Below, one piece after another: positions 24,246-32,189 of a stretch of 64,000 bases of DNA (the stretch's first letter is position 1; each line of letters opens with the position of its first letter). Source of the DNA: Clostridia bacterium (GTDB lineage Bacteria > Bacillota > Clostridia > Monoglobales > Monoglobaceae); NCBI GenBank assembly GCA_017456605.1, contig JAFTJA010000005.1, positions 1 to 64,000 of the forward strand, read 5' to 3'. A program made the translations under genes and the position numbers. The notes below the pieces were generated by a model. The model had not been told where the DNA came from. It saw only the letters and a program-made list of their open reading frames with translations, and searched no databases.

Positions 24246-24740
24246 TTAAATATTTGAGTGAATGTAATACAATGTTTTTATTTGAACATCAAAGAAATAA
24301 ACATTGTAAGCCGCATACTTATCTGGATAATTTTTATATTTCTCGCAAGTATCTTTATTTTCTATATAAAAGTAATCTGATGCGTCAACACTCTCATATC
24401 TGAAATCATATTTGTCCTTATATTCTTCGTATTCAACCCAACCCTTAAAATTTTCAAAATAACCTTTTACTTCTTCTACATCTTCTGCTGTTACTGGTTT
24501 AAAATATTTATTTTCTTTTAAATGTTCGATAATAGTATCATTTTTCGAAAAATAATATTTACAGTAATTTGTATAATCCTGAAAGCCCTCGCCATAATAA
24601 CAATCCGAATTTTCATATCTCGGCAAACTTGCAATAACAGGATTTTCAAAAAGCTTTGTAAATAAATAATTTATTGTAATTCCAATTAGGAAAAACAAAA
24701 GTAAAACAACTGCCAAAACAATTAAAATTTTCTTTTTCAT
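24246..24740 (-). CDS. Hypothetical single-pass membrane protein
   Basis: 164 residues. N-terminal hydrophobic segment (about 5-25, KKKILIVLAVVLLLFF) anchors a polar, tyrosine-rich outer domain (YYGEGFQDYTNYCKYYF, then an acidic stretch). No family recognised. Start at the ATG 8 nt after AAAGGAG; an upstream frame reads into the repeat. First gene of the repeat-separated array; could be a lipoprotein-like or immunity-type protein, without evidence for a toxin partner here. Confidence 0.7.
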   Translation of the reverse strand: MKKKILIVLAVVLLLFFLIGITINYLFTKLFENPVIASLPRYENSDCYYGEGFQDYTNYCKYYFSKNDTIIEHLKENKYFKPVTAEDVEEVKGYFENFKGWVEYEEYKDKYDFRYESVDASDYFYIENKDTCEKYKNYPDKYAAYNVYFFDVQIKTLYYIHSNI

Positions 24741-24751
24741 TATAGCAACTC

Positions 24752-24841
24752 CTTTCGACAACATTCGACATATCCATATTGCGAGGCATAAGGTTTAGAT
24801 GCAAACCTTTTTAGGTCGAAGTTCATTTTATGTTATGACTA
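24752..24841. repeat. Intergenic repeat, copy 2
   Basis: Shares with the other copies CGACAACATTCGACAT, ATAAGGTTTAGATGCAAACC and a GTTCAT...GTTATGAC end. A 7-bp hairpin (AAGGTTT/AAACCTT) is in the middle. It ends at the ribosome site of the gene starting at 24740. Confidence 0.85.
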
Positions 24842-24845
24842 AAAA

Positions 24846-25439
24846 CTATTCATCTATTCTTCGCTCTGCAAAATATATTCCCCAATCTTTAAAATCATCT
24901 ATGATTGAATATACATCTTTTCCGTTGAGTTCTATTTTTTCACTGACACCAGGAGATTCCTCAGAAAAAGTGTCCCATGCTATCACAAGATTTTCCGTTT
25001 GTTTTATATTGTTCTTATAGAATAGATTCTCATATGTATTGTTTTTCTGACACGAAATGGTGATAACATTATATTTCCCAACCATTATTTCATCATTATT
25101 TCCTTGAGAACCAAATCCAAATTTACAAAGTCCATCATTTGCAAGTAATTCCCCTACACTATCCAAAAACGAAAAGGATTCTTCTTTTGTCAAGCCATCC
25201 ATATAGTATATATCTTTATGAAAATTTGTCACCTTATTTTTTTTAGGTTCATCATTCAAATTAGTTGGTAATTCCAAAAAGAAGAACACTAAGTCATCTT
25301 GCATACGTACAAAGTCTTTCAAAACATCAATTGTTTTTTCAACACTAACATTAGCAATATATCCATATTCGGTTTTTTCATATTCTTCAAAAATCTTTTC
25401 AGGAAATGGGACTTTGCATCCCTTTTTAAAATTAAACAT
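24846..25439 (-). CDS. Hypothetical cytoplasmic protein
   Basis: 197 residues, soluble, no signal or membrane segment. Acidic and aromatic, with segments MQDDLVFFFLELP and KEESFSFLDSVGELLANDGLC. No family recognised. Start ATG (MFNFKKG) after GGTGGAG; a frame extending to 25463 only reads through the repeat. Size and context resemble immunity-protein arrays of polymorphic toxin systems, but nothing in the sequence proves it. Confidence 0.68.
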   Translation of the reverse strand: MFNFKKGCKVPFPEKIFEEYEKTEYGYIANVSVEKTIDVLKDFVRMQDDLVFFFLELPTNLNDEPKKNKVTNFHKDIYYMDGLTKEESFSFLDSVGELLANDGLCKFGFGSQGNNDEIMVGKYNVITISCQKNNTYENLFYKNNIKQTENLVIAWDTFSEESPGVSEKIELNGKDVYSIIDDFKDWGIYFAERRIDE

Positions 25440-25450
25440 ACAACTCCACC

Positions 25451-25540
25451 CTTTCGACAACATTCGACATCTCCATATTGCGATACATAAGGTTTAGATG
25501 CAACTTGCTTTAGTAACAAGTTCGTGACAAGTCAGGAGTA
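25451..25540. repeat. Intergenic repeat, copy 3
   Basis: CGACAACATTCGACATCTCC, ATACATAAGGTTTAGATGCAA, then a different central hairpin (ACTTG...CAAGT) and GTTCGTGACAAGTCAGG. Outer boxes match the other copies, the centre varies. Confidence 0.85.
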
Positions 25541-25544
25541 AAAA

Positions 25545-25916
25545 TTATTCGATTTCCTCGAACTGAAATTCTTCGTTTATATATTCATCAAGGCTTCCGT
25601 TAATTCTAGTAAATTCGTGAGTTCCTTCTGACAATTTCAAATTATTTGCCTGCATATATAAAGAAATTGTTTTTCTAATAGGTTCTTCGATTTGTTCCAA
25701 TGTGCTATATTCTTTAGGAACTTCTAAAAATATTTTATAATCAGCAACATCATTTTCTTCAACCACTATTCGACTGTAATCTTTAGAAGTTTTAATTTCT
25801 GTTGTGGATGCCCAATGATATGCCATACCAACAAAAAATGTAATTATCAAAGTACCAATCCAAATAAGAATGGTTAGAAAAACACCAAGTTTCTTAAAAA
25901 ATGAAATTAACTTCAT
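25545..25916 (-). CDS. Hypothetical single-pass membrane protein
   Basis: 123 residues. One strong membrane helix (about 8-32, LGVFLTILIWIGTLIITFF) followed by a 90-residue polar, glutamate-rich domain ending EFQFEEIE. No family recognised. Start ATG (MKLISFF) 8 nt after AAAGGAAG. Third gene of the array; flanked on both sides by the repeat. Confidence 0.68.
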   Translation of the reverse strand: MKLISFFKKLGVFLTILIWIGTLIITFFVGMAYHWASTTEIKTSKDYSRIVVEENDVADYKIFLEVPKEYSTLEQIEEPIRKTISLYMQANNLKLSEGTHEFTRINGSLDEYINEEFQFEEIE

Positions 25917-25927
25917 ATATTGCACTT

Positions 25928-26018
25928 CCTTTCAACAACATTCGACATTTCTTAATTGCGACACATAAGGTTTAGATGCAAACCTTTTTCATGTCAAGTT
26001 CGTGTCAGGTTAGAACTA
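25928..26018. repeat. Intergenic repeat, copy 4
   Basis: The most regular copy: CAACAACATTCGACAT, GCGACACATAAGGTTTAGAT, AAACCTTTTTCATGTC, GTTCGTGTCAGGTTAGAAC. Outer GACA/TGTC and GACAT/ATGTC boxes can pair around the central AAGGTTT/AAACCTT hairpin. Confidence 0.85.
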
Positions 26019-26023
26019 AAAAA

Positions 26024-26452
26024 CTACTCATTTTTTGATTTGTTTTGTCTACACCCCGTAATAATACCAGAAACAATTACTCCCACAAAACAAGATATGA
26101 TGTAGGACATAAATGTAACAAGAATTAAAATTCCCTCCCCTGGAGAACCTTCTTCATATCCTGTAATTGCTCTAAATATCATCAATTCAACACCAGATTG
26201 AATATAAAGAATAAATACAACCAAAGAAATTATAAAACATATTCCAACTGATTTGAAATATTTTTTAACAGAATCCTCCACTAGCAGAAAAGCAAGTGCT
26301 ACACCGGGTAAAGCAGGCAGTATAAATAACATTGCATTTTGAATTGCACCATATTCCTCACTATATTCAAAGAAAGGACAATAACGCAAAAAATGGTATA
26401 TCCAAAAATATAGTAAGGGAGAAAAAATCCCAATTAGCATTCTTTTCTTCAT
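26024..26452 (-). CDS. Hypothetical multi-pass membrane protein
   Basis: 142 residues with about four predicted helices (ILIGIFSPLLYFWIYH region, AMLFILPALPGVALAFLLV, ICFIISLVVFILYI, ILILVTFMSYIISCFVGVI; landmarks, not contiguous). Short charged C-terminus. No family recognised. Start ATG (MKKRMLIG) after AAAGGAAG; the upstream frame to 26488 runs through the repeat. Fourth gene of the array. Confidence 0.68.
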   Translation of the reverse strand: MKKRMLIGIFSPLLYFWIYHFLRYCPFFEYSEEYGAIQNAMLFILPALPGVALAFLLVEDSVKKYFKSVGICFIISLVVFILYIQSGVELMIFRAITGYEEGSPGEGILILVTFMSYIISCFVGVIVSGIITGCRQNKSKNE

Positions 26453-26460
26453 ATATTTCT

Positions 26461-26508
26461 TCCTTTCGACAATATTCGACACATCCATATAGTTCGTATC
26501 AAATCAGG
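26461..26508. repeat. Intergenic repeat, copy 5 (centre deleted)
   Basis: Keeps the outer parts CGACAATATTCGACACATCC and AGTTCGTATCAAATCAGG but lacks the ATAAGGTTTAGATGCAA centre. It runs directly into direct repeat A. Confidence 0.75.
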
Positions 26509-26757
26509 TGAACAGTGAATAATAAGAACCATCACCCAACACAAAATCACAGATTTCTGTTGGGTACCCGAGAACCTTTATACTCGCAAACTCGTATTAG
26601 GCCTAATATTTTTCACTGTTTTTTCAACTGTTTTTCCTTAACCACTTTTCCTTAGAACCCGCGAGAATACTGGATTTTCTCGCATCCGATAGTATATGTA
26701 AATATTATAAATCGGCAAACTAATCTTTTAAATTGTATAGACTTGACACGAGTAAAT
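26505..26757. repeat. 250-bp direct repeat A
   Basis: Nearly the same sequence as 28113-28366, in the same orientation, on the other side of the SLH/DKNYY gene. Shared landmarks: GAACAGTGAATAATAAGAAC, GATTTCTGTTGGGTACCCGA, TTTTCCTTAGAACCCGCGAG, TGTATAGACTTGACACGAGT. A CCCAACA/TGTTGGG hairpin lies near its left end. No ORF. The centre (26565-26625) is the most diverged part. Confidence 0.9.
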
Positions 26758-26772
26758 TATAACAATCTCTTG

Positions 26773-28053
26773 TCATCGCTTATCCTCAACTAACCTGTAT
26801 CCTTCGTAATACAATTTTTCAGTTTTGGCTTTTCCTTCATCAGAATATAAAACCGCACCATCAACAAAGCCATATTTTTCATTATTGTATTTTGCAACAT
26901 CTTCAGAATTTATAATAGTCCCCAAAAATGTTTCCACAGGGCTAGTTCTCGACATACCTCCGCCTTCAATAACTTCAAATTTTGTAACATCATCAACATA
27001 TAGAGGCAGACAACCATTATATGCGTCGTTTTTATCTTTTGCATATGGGAATTCCAATACTTCAAAAGTAGTTGGATCAGCACCAATAACTTTAAATACT
27101 TCCCCACCATCTCGTAAATAAATATATACAAAATTTTTATCCTTTGCATAATTTCGTCTATCTTTTGTGCTGATTACCTCAAATGTATCAGGATCTGAGC
27201 CCTCTATTTTGTGTGCCATAAAGTACACATTTTCGTTATCTCTTGCAAAATTTTCGTACTCAAGTAGTTCGAATTCGTCCTTATCAACATCAATAGGTGT
27301 CACTCTTCTGCCAACTGCCATATCATATGTTACATAATTCCATGTGTCATTTTCGTATACATAACCAAGCTCACCTGCTTCTTTTTTCATAAATTCAGCA
27401 AGCCAGTTTATAAAATTTGCATCAAAAACTCTAACAACTGTAACTGCTGCCTGTTCCGTTGAGTATGAATCCTTGGGAGCAAATTTATTTTCTCCAACAC
27501 CATTCATAAATCCCAAATTGCTTATTCTTTGAACTGAACTCATAGCCCAATCAGATATATCACTTAAATCATTATACTCATACCAAACTTCTGTAGCTAC
27601 CATTGGTGTTGTTATATCTATCATACGTACAATAATAGTTGCAGCTTCCTCGCGGGTAAGATTATCATTAGGGGCAAATTCCGTTTCACTTTTTCCGTTA
27701 ATGATTCCAATATGATGTAAAAACAAGACTTTCTCATCATCCGTATCAACAAACGGTTTTTCTATAAAAGACGGAAACTCTGTTCCATTACCCTCAGGAT
27801 TTTCTTCACACCATGTTTGAAAATAAGGCGTCTGTATAACTAGATTAAATATCAATTCGCAAAAATCCAGACGAGAAATATTAGTTTTGAATTCATACTC
27901 TTTTTCACTATTTAAAAGATAGGTATTAAAAGCTCTATCAATGCTTTCTTTTGCCCAATCGCTACAATTATACTCACTATTTGTATCTGCATAAACTACT
28001 AATGATGAGCAAGTTAATACTAAAGCTACAACTAATGCTAATGTTTTTTTCAT
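26773..28053 (-). CDS. S-layer homology and DKNYY domain surface protein
   Basis: 426 residues. Signal peptide (KKTLALVVALVLTCSSLVVYA cleaved near 22; landmark LALVVALVLTCSS). Two to three SLH units (SDWAKESIDRAF ..., LHHIGIINGKSETEFAPNDN, ISNLGFMNGVGENKFAPKDS) that bind cell-wall polymer, then DKNYY-type repeats (DNENVYFMAHKIEGSDPDTF, KDKNFVYIYLRDG, KDKNDAYNG). Expected to sit on the cell surface; DKNYY function is unknown. Start ATG 8-9 nt after GAAGG. It lies exactly between the two long direct repeats. Confidence 0.85.
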   Translation of the reverse strand: MKKTLALVVALVLTCSSLVVYADTNSEYNCSDWAKESIDRAFNTYLLNSEKEYEFKTNISRLDFCELIFNLVIQTPYFQTWCEENPEGNGTEFPSFIEKPFVDTDDEKVLFLHHIGIINGKSETEFAPNDNLTREEAATIIVRMIDITTPMVATEVWYEYNDLSDISDWAMSSVQRISNLGFMNGVGENKFAPKDSYSTEQAAVTVVRVFDANFINWLAEFMKKEAGELGYVYENDTWNYVTYDMAVGRRVTPIDVDKDEFELLEYENFARDNENVYFMAHKIEGSDPDTFEVISTKDRRNYAKDKNFVYIYLRDGGEVFKVIGADPTTFEVLEFPYAKDKNDAYNGCLPLYVDDVTKFEVIEGGGMSRTSPVETFLGTIINSEDVAKYNNEKYGFVDGAVLYSDEGKAKTEKLYYEGYRLVEDKR

Positions 28054-28080
28054 AAAATATACCTTCTTTCTACAGTATTT

Positions 28081-28117
28081 AACATCATTCGACAAAATTC
28101 TTACTCGTGTCAAGACA
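28081..28117. repeat. Intergenic repeat, copy 6 (short)
   Basis: CATCATTCGACAAAATTC then ACTCGTGTCAAGACAGG: only the outer boxes of the repeat family remain. It abuts direct repeat B. Confidence 0.65.
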
Positions 28118-28366
28118 GGAGAACAGTGAATAATAAGAACCATCACCCAACACGAAATCAAAGATTTCTGTTGGGTACCCGAGAACCTTGTTATGCTAAA
28201 GCATAATATGGACCTACTAACTTTTCCTTATTTTTTCACTGGCTTTTCCTTAAACACTTTTCCTTAGAACCCGCGAGAATACTGGATTTTCTCTCATCCG
28301 ATAGTATATGTAAATATCAAAATCGGCAAACTAATCTTTTAAATTGTATAGACTTGACACGAGTAA
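28113..28366. repeat. 250-bp direct repeat B
   Basis: Second copy of repeat A (26505-26757). Ends within a few bases of the stop of the next gene (28369), as copy A ends next to the stop of the SLH gene. Differences are point changes and a replaced middle (about 28185-28225). Confidence 0.9.
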
Positions 28367-28368
28367 AG

Positions 28369-28812
28369 TCATTGCATGACATATTCCCATATCATTTGAT
28401 TTTTTCCCATTCTGTAGCCAGAATCTCCCGAACTTCCTTTGCTATTTAAATACTTGCAGATAAAACCTATTGCCTCTGTTGAAAAAATATGTTCACTCTC
28501 TCCATTTTTATATAAAATATCAATTTCAAATTTAGGATCCCATTGAACAGATACTGCATGATATTGATGTCTGTTGTTTTGTATTTTGCTAGTTTCGCTC
28601 AACACATTATAAATCTTTTCTATTTCGTTTGCATCGTCAATAGTTCTTGTTTCCTTTTTTGTTTCATCACATGGATAAACTGTAACAACAATACTTTTTA
28701 TATCAGTTATGTCTTTTGAAACCATATTGCCTGAATAATTGTACCAATATACAAATAAAGATAATATAATCAAAAATATGAGTATCAAAGATATTAAAAT
28801 TCTTTTTTTCAT
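28369..28812 (-). CDS. Hypothetical membrane-anchored protein (DUF5301-like)
   Basis: 147 residues. N-terminal anchor (about 4-24, RILISLILIFLIILSLFVYW) and an extracytoplasmic domain with DIKSIVVTVYPCDETKKETR and a C-terminal segment with the FICKYLNSKG landmark. The pattern of a strand followed by a regulated I..IY.VL..TSK resembles DUF5301 proteins; this is a weak assignment. Start ATG 9 nt after AAAGGAG. Last gene of the array. Confidence 0.62.
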   Translation of the reverse strand: MKKRILISLILIFLIILSLFVYWYNYSGNMVSKDITDIKSIVVTVYPCDETKKETRTIDDANEIEKIYNVLSETSKIQNNRHQYHAVSVQWDPKFEIDILYKNGESEHIFSTEAIGFICKYLNSKGSSGDSGYRMGKNQMIWEYVMQ

Positions 28813-28820
28813 TGACAATA

Positions 28821-28862
28821 CTCCTTTCGCAAAATTCGACAAAGTTCGTGTCAAGTCAGGGA
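28821..28862. repeat. Intergenic repeat, copy 7 (minimal)
   Basis: AAATTCGACAAAGTTCGTGTCAAGTCAGG region: the outer boxes joined almost directly, GACA and TGTC separated by 8 nt. It marks the right end of the array. Confidence 0.7.
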
Positions 28863-28877
28863 CAAAAAAATTTATTA

Positions 28878-28910
28878 GTTTATCGGCACTTTTTAAAAGT
28901 GCCGATAAAC
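28878..28910. terminator. Bidirectional hairpin at the array end
   Basis: Near-perfect 16-bp palindrome (GTTTATCGGCACTTTT with its complement). Could terminate in either direction; separates the array from the MITE-like element. Confidence 0.6.
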
Positions 28911-28934
28911 TCAAACAATTAAAATGTCATTCTG

Positions 28935-29060
28935 AAAGGCTTCCCCTTGAGGGGAAGCTGTCACGAAGTGACTGATGAGGTGTAGATTGCGTAGCAATCG
29001 TTATTCCTTTCCACCTCATCCACCGCAAGCGGTCCCCCTTCCCCTCAAGGGGAAGGCTTT
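28935..29060. mobile_element. MITE-like non-coding element
   Basis: 126 bp with 20-bp terminal inverted repeats (AAAGGCTTCCCCTTGAGGGG at the left; one mismatch at the right), internal palindromes CACGAAGTG and ACCGCAAGCGGT, and no ORF. Such CCCCTT-ended elements are scattered through Clostridia genomes; mobility depends on a transposase elsewhere. The remaining bases to 29166 hold nothing recognisable. Confidence 0.75.
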
Positions 29061-29166
29061 TTGTCCCTAACATCTCAAGCTTTAAAAAAACTGAACGATT
29101 TAGAGTCGATATTCAAATTTATTTACTCAATATTTTTTCTTTGCAACCTCATTATACTCCCCAAAA

Positions 29167-29212
29167 CGCAAAAAGACAATAGGTAATACAAAAAACCTAC
29201 TGTCTTTGCGTT
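29167..29212 (-). terminator. Terminator of the GerQ-like gene
   Basis: Long imperfect stem (29167-29184 with 29195-29210) just after the stop at 29215, followed on the minus strand by TTTTGGGG. Confidence 0.6.
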
Positions 29213-29214
29213 GT

Positions 29215-29736
29215 TTAATAGTTATAGATATTTATAAATTTGATTTTATTTGTTGCACATACTACCACAGTATTGCTCCCATTTTCGCCTATTGCAACAA
29301 AATCCTTTCCTACCTCCAAAAGTTTTCCTATCTTTTCCATATGAGTATTTTCGCCAAACAAAAATTCCAGTTTGACAAATTTACCGATTTGACCGCACAA
29401 ATATCCGCTGACCTCCATATCCGAGCATTGTTCCATTTCCGGTCTGATTTGGGGACTCATGCCCAAAGAATTTTGATTTTTGCTTCTGGGAACACCCATT
29501 ATCGGCTCGCGCCTTATCTCCCTTTCGCTTTCCCTGGCATATGTATCCCCCGATGGTTCCATATTGGCGGGTTCAGTCATTGTCACCGCAGGGACGCTAT
29601 CTTCTGCGATTTCATAGGTCTTTTTTTCGGGATAACCTATTGCCGACGCATTTGAGCCTTTGGGAACCACCACTACCGGTTGTTTTGCAGGCCACGGCGG
29701 ATTTGGATTTTTTCTGCCTTGATTAAATCTTCTCAA
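29215..29736 (-). CDS. Putative spore coat protein, GerQ-like C-terminal domain
   Basis: 173 residues. The N-terminal half is disordered and proline/charge-rich (NPNPPWPAKQPVVVVPKG). The C-terminal 65 residues (YLCGQIGKFVKLEFLFG ... GKLLEVGKDFVAIGENGSNT) have the beta-rich pattern of GerQ/LSM-like coat proteins, ending KIKFINIYNY. The match is by pattern only. Next to spoIVB, so a sporulation role fits. Start ATG after GGAG. Confidence 0.5.
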   Translation of the reverse strand: MRRFNQGRKNPNPPWPAKQPVVVVPKGSNASAIGYPEKKTYEIAEDSVPAVTMTEPANMEPSGDTYARESEREIRREPIMGVPRSKNQNSLGMSPQIRPEMEQCSDMEVSGYLCGQIGKFVKLEFLFGENTHMEKIGKLLEVGKDFVAIGENGSNTVVVCATNKIKFINIYNY

Positions 29737-29887
29737 AAGATTTTCACTCCTTTCTTTTCTGTTATCACTCTTTTATATTATGCAAAAAAAATTTTTTTGA
29801 AACAATCGGAATATTTTTTTCAGAAAAGCTCATAATATTTGTGAGATATTTCTCAAGAATTCTTTAATGCCAAAAGGAGTGAAAATC

Positions 29888-30001
29888 ATGTCAAACAAGG
29901 AAAACCAGAACAACAAGAACAATCAGAACAACCAGAACAATCGCAACGACAACAACAAGAACAACAACAATAATAACAATAACAACAACGAAAACAGATA
30001 A
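29888..30001 (+). CDS. Asn-rich small protein
   Basis: 37 residues; more than half are asparagine, with Gln, Lys and a few Arg/Asp, starting MSNKENQNN and ending NNNENR. AAAGGAG 8 nt before ATG and a terminator 28 bp after the stop support a real gene. It lies among sporulation genes; small Asn-rich proteins are found in spores of some Clostridia, so a minor spore protein is a fair guess. No function known. Confidence 0.7.
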   Translation: MSNKENQNNKNNQNNQNNRNDNNKNNNNNNNNNNENR

Positions 30002-30028
30002 ATTTTCGCGGCATATCATTATGCAGTT

Positions 30029-30056
30029 AAAAAAAGGCCGTTTCGGTCTTTTTTTA
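30029..30056 (+). terminator. Terminator of the Asn-rich gene
   Basis: AAAAAGGCCG/CGGTCTTTTT stem with TTT loop and a T run. Confidence 0.85.
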
Positions 30057-30128
30057 ATGTACATATATATCTTTCATACTATATTCTCTACCTTTTGGTG
30101 AAAAACTAAATCAGAAGGGAGTGATGTG

Positions 30129-31190
30129 ATGAGTATAAAGAAAAAAATAATTTGTTTATTGATGTCTTTTGCTATTACCGCAGCAATTATACCATCAGGC
30201 GGTGTACGCCCTTTTTATATCACAAGCGCACAAGCTTCAGCGGCCGGTGAAAAGGTAATTCCTGGAGGCAAAAGTATAGGCGTGACGCTCAAAGCAGACG
30301 GCGTAATTGTCACAGCACTTGCCGAAATAACCGATAAGGAAGGGAACGCGGTATCTCCTGCAAAAGATGCCGGCATAAAGATTGGCGATTTGATAAAAAG
30401 CTTCAACGACACAGAAATTGACGGTGTAGACGAATTAACAACTCTTATAGAAAGTGTCGGAGAAACCCCGGCAAAAATGTCTCTTATGCGAAATGGAAAA
30501 AAGGTTTCTGCGGTTATCCGCCCCCAAACTTCAAAAGAAGACGGAAAGCAGAAAATCGGAGCTTGGGTAAAGGACGCAGCATCCGGCATTGGAACTATTA
30601 CCTTTTACAACCCTGAAACAGGCTTTTTTTCTGCTCTCGGTCACGGAATCACTGATGCGGATTCGGGTGAACTTATTGCTATTGACGGAGGCGAAATTCT
30701 AAACTCCACCATCGTATCGGTAGAAAAAAGCAAAAAGGGCTCTCCCGGAGAGTTGAAAGGTATTTTTTCAGAAAACGGAGACCCCATCGGAAAAATAACC
30801 TCAAATAGCTGTTTTGGAATATCGGGAAAAATAAATTCTGACTTTTCAATCGCTGCCGAAGCTGTTGAAATAGCGTCAAAATCCGAAATTTGCCCAGGAA
30901 GTGCCTGCATCATTTCAAATGTTGAGGGAAATCAAACCGAACGATTTGATGTTGAAATTTTGCGGGTTTTGCCTGAATACAACGGCTCGTCAAAAAATAT
31001 GATAATCAAAATAACCGACGAAAATTTGCTCAGTAAGACCGGCGGAATAGTGCAAGGAATGTCGGGTAGCCCCATTTTGAAGGATGGAAAGCTTGTCGGG
31101 GCGGTTACTCACGTGTTTGTAAATGATCCCACGAGAGGGTATGGGATATTTATTGAGAATATGCTGACTGAGGCAGAGAAAGTCAAATAA
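30129..31190 (+). CDS. spoIVB: SpoIVB peptidase (stage IV sporulation protein B)
   Basis: 353 residues. N-terminal membrane segment, PDZ domain (about 95-160; GIKIGDLIKSFND), then the S55 serine peptidase domain with catalytic His in ALGHGITDAD and Ser in QGMSGSPI. In the forespore it is made under SigG, secreted to the intermembrane space and cleaves SpoIVFA to trigger SigK activation. CATACTA at 30075-30081 matches a SigG -10, though the -35 is weak. ATG chosen 7 nt after GGGAG; a GTG at 30126 is adjacent. A second, divergent copy of its 3' end lies at 36415. Confidence 0.95.
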   Translation: MSIKKKIICLLMSFAITAAIIPSGGVRPFYITSAQASAAGEKVIPGGKSIGVTLKADGVIVTALAEITDKEGNAVSPAKDAGIKIGDLIKSFNDTEIDGVDELTTLIESVGETPAKMSLMRNGKKVSAVIRPQTSKEDGKQKIGAWVKDAASGIGTITFYNPETGFFSALGHGITDADSGELIAIDGGEILNSTIVSVEKSKKGSPGELKGIFSENGDPIGKITSNSCFGISGKINSDFSIAAEAVEIASKSEICPGSACIISNVEGNQTERFDVEILRVLPEYNGSSKNMIIKITDENLLSKTGGIVQGMSGSPILKDGKLVGAVTHVFVNDPTRGYGIFIENMLTEAEKVK

Positions 31191-31193
31191 AAA

Positions 31194-31227
31194 GAAAACG
31201 CTCATCGTAATGACGGTGGGCGTTTTC
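31194..31227 (+). terminator. spoIVB terminator
   Basis: GAAAACGC.../...GCGTTTTC stem right after the stop; similar in sequence to the terminator after the spoIVB fragment at 36526. Confidence 0.85.
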
Positions 31228-31289
31228 TATAATTTATTAAAAATCAATTTTATTCACATACATAAAGAAAGAGGCAGTTTCTGCTCGTT

Positions 31290-32159
31290 TTAATGAAGTA
31301 TATTTTTATGAGTTTTTAAAATGTCTTTTTCTTCTTGCGAAAGCTTTCGATATTGGGAAGGACATATACCAAGCACATCACGAAACAATCGACTCAGATT
31401 TTTCTGGGAAGCAAAGCCGGACTGCTCTGCCACGGCTGACAGAGATAACTTAGAATCGGACATCAGGCGACAGGCTTCCGAAATTCGGTAGTAATTTAGG
31501 TACCGGTGAAAGGTCATACCCGTGGTCTTTCGAAATTGTTTGCAAAAATACGATCTGTCATACCCGGCCACTGCCGCTGCTTGTTTAACGGTGATGGTTT
31601 TGCAATAATTTTCACTGATATACTGCAGTGTTCCGTACATTTTTTCAAGATGCTTTGCCCGTAATAAGCGTTTTGCCGAAAAAGGCTTGTTCTGATTATG
31701 CTCAAATAGATAGGCCGCAATAGCATATACATTGCTGCGGATTTTCCAGTCCCTTAGTATCGCATCTCCCTCTGTCTGGTACAAAACGTCGCGAATCTGC
31801 ACAATCGGTTGCAGAATTTCCGGAGAAATATCCCTGTCCTTTAGATTAAAAAACGGAATATCAATAGACAGATTCAGTATTTTTCTGTAATCGTTACCTA
31901 AAAGATCATAACCAAATGCAATCAGTACTACTTGGGTATTCGGTACGTCGCAGAAGATTTCATGGGCTTCATTGGCGCATACAAACACTGCATCGTCCTG
32001 ATTCAAGCAATACATCGTTTCCTCAATGCAGATTTTCATCTTCCCCTGTAGACAAAGATATATCTCAGTCTTGCTGTGCCAATGTTGAGCAAAGTTGGTA
32101 CATTTCCAAAGCCGGATATCATACAGTCCCGTATTGGCAAGCTGCGCATGATATAACAA
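31290..32159 (-). CDS. AraC family transcriptional regulator
   Basis: 289 residues. N-terminal cupin-like sensor (about 20-110; HWHSKTEIYLCLQGKMKI) and C-terminal double HTH (about 185-285; VKQAAAVAGYDRSYFCKQFR and LSLSAVAEQSGFASQKNLSR, DVLGICPSQYR). Diverges from the glycyl radical operon with both promoters in a 200-bp space, so it very likely controls that operon in response to its substrate. Confidence 0.93.
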   Translation of the reverse strand: MLYHAQLANTGLYDIRLWKCTNFAQHWHSKTEIYLCLQGKMKICIEETMYCLNQDDAVFVCANEAHEIFCDVPNTQVVLIAFGYDLLGNDYRKILNLSIDIPFFNLKDRDISPEILQPIVQIRDVLYQTEGDAILRDWKIRSNVYAIAAYLFEHNQNKPFSAKRLLRAKHLEKMYGTLQYISENYCKTITVKQAAAVAGYDRSYFCKQFRKTTGMTFHRYLNYYRISEACRLMSDSKLSLSAVAEQSGFASQKNLSRLFRDVLGICPSQYRKLSQEEKDILKTHKNILH

Positions 32160-32189
32160 ATTTTATCCCTCCTTCCTACAGATGCCACT

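Noticed and set aside
24169..28862. CRISPR array
   Set aside because: The repeats are separated by whole genes 370-1300 bp long and vary in their centre; there are no short uniform spacers and no cas genes.
24169..28862. Classical integron
   Set aside because: No IntI-type integrase is visible and the repeats lack the conserved attC core (RYYYAAC/GTTRRRY). I report it only as a cassette-like layout.
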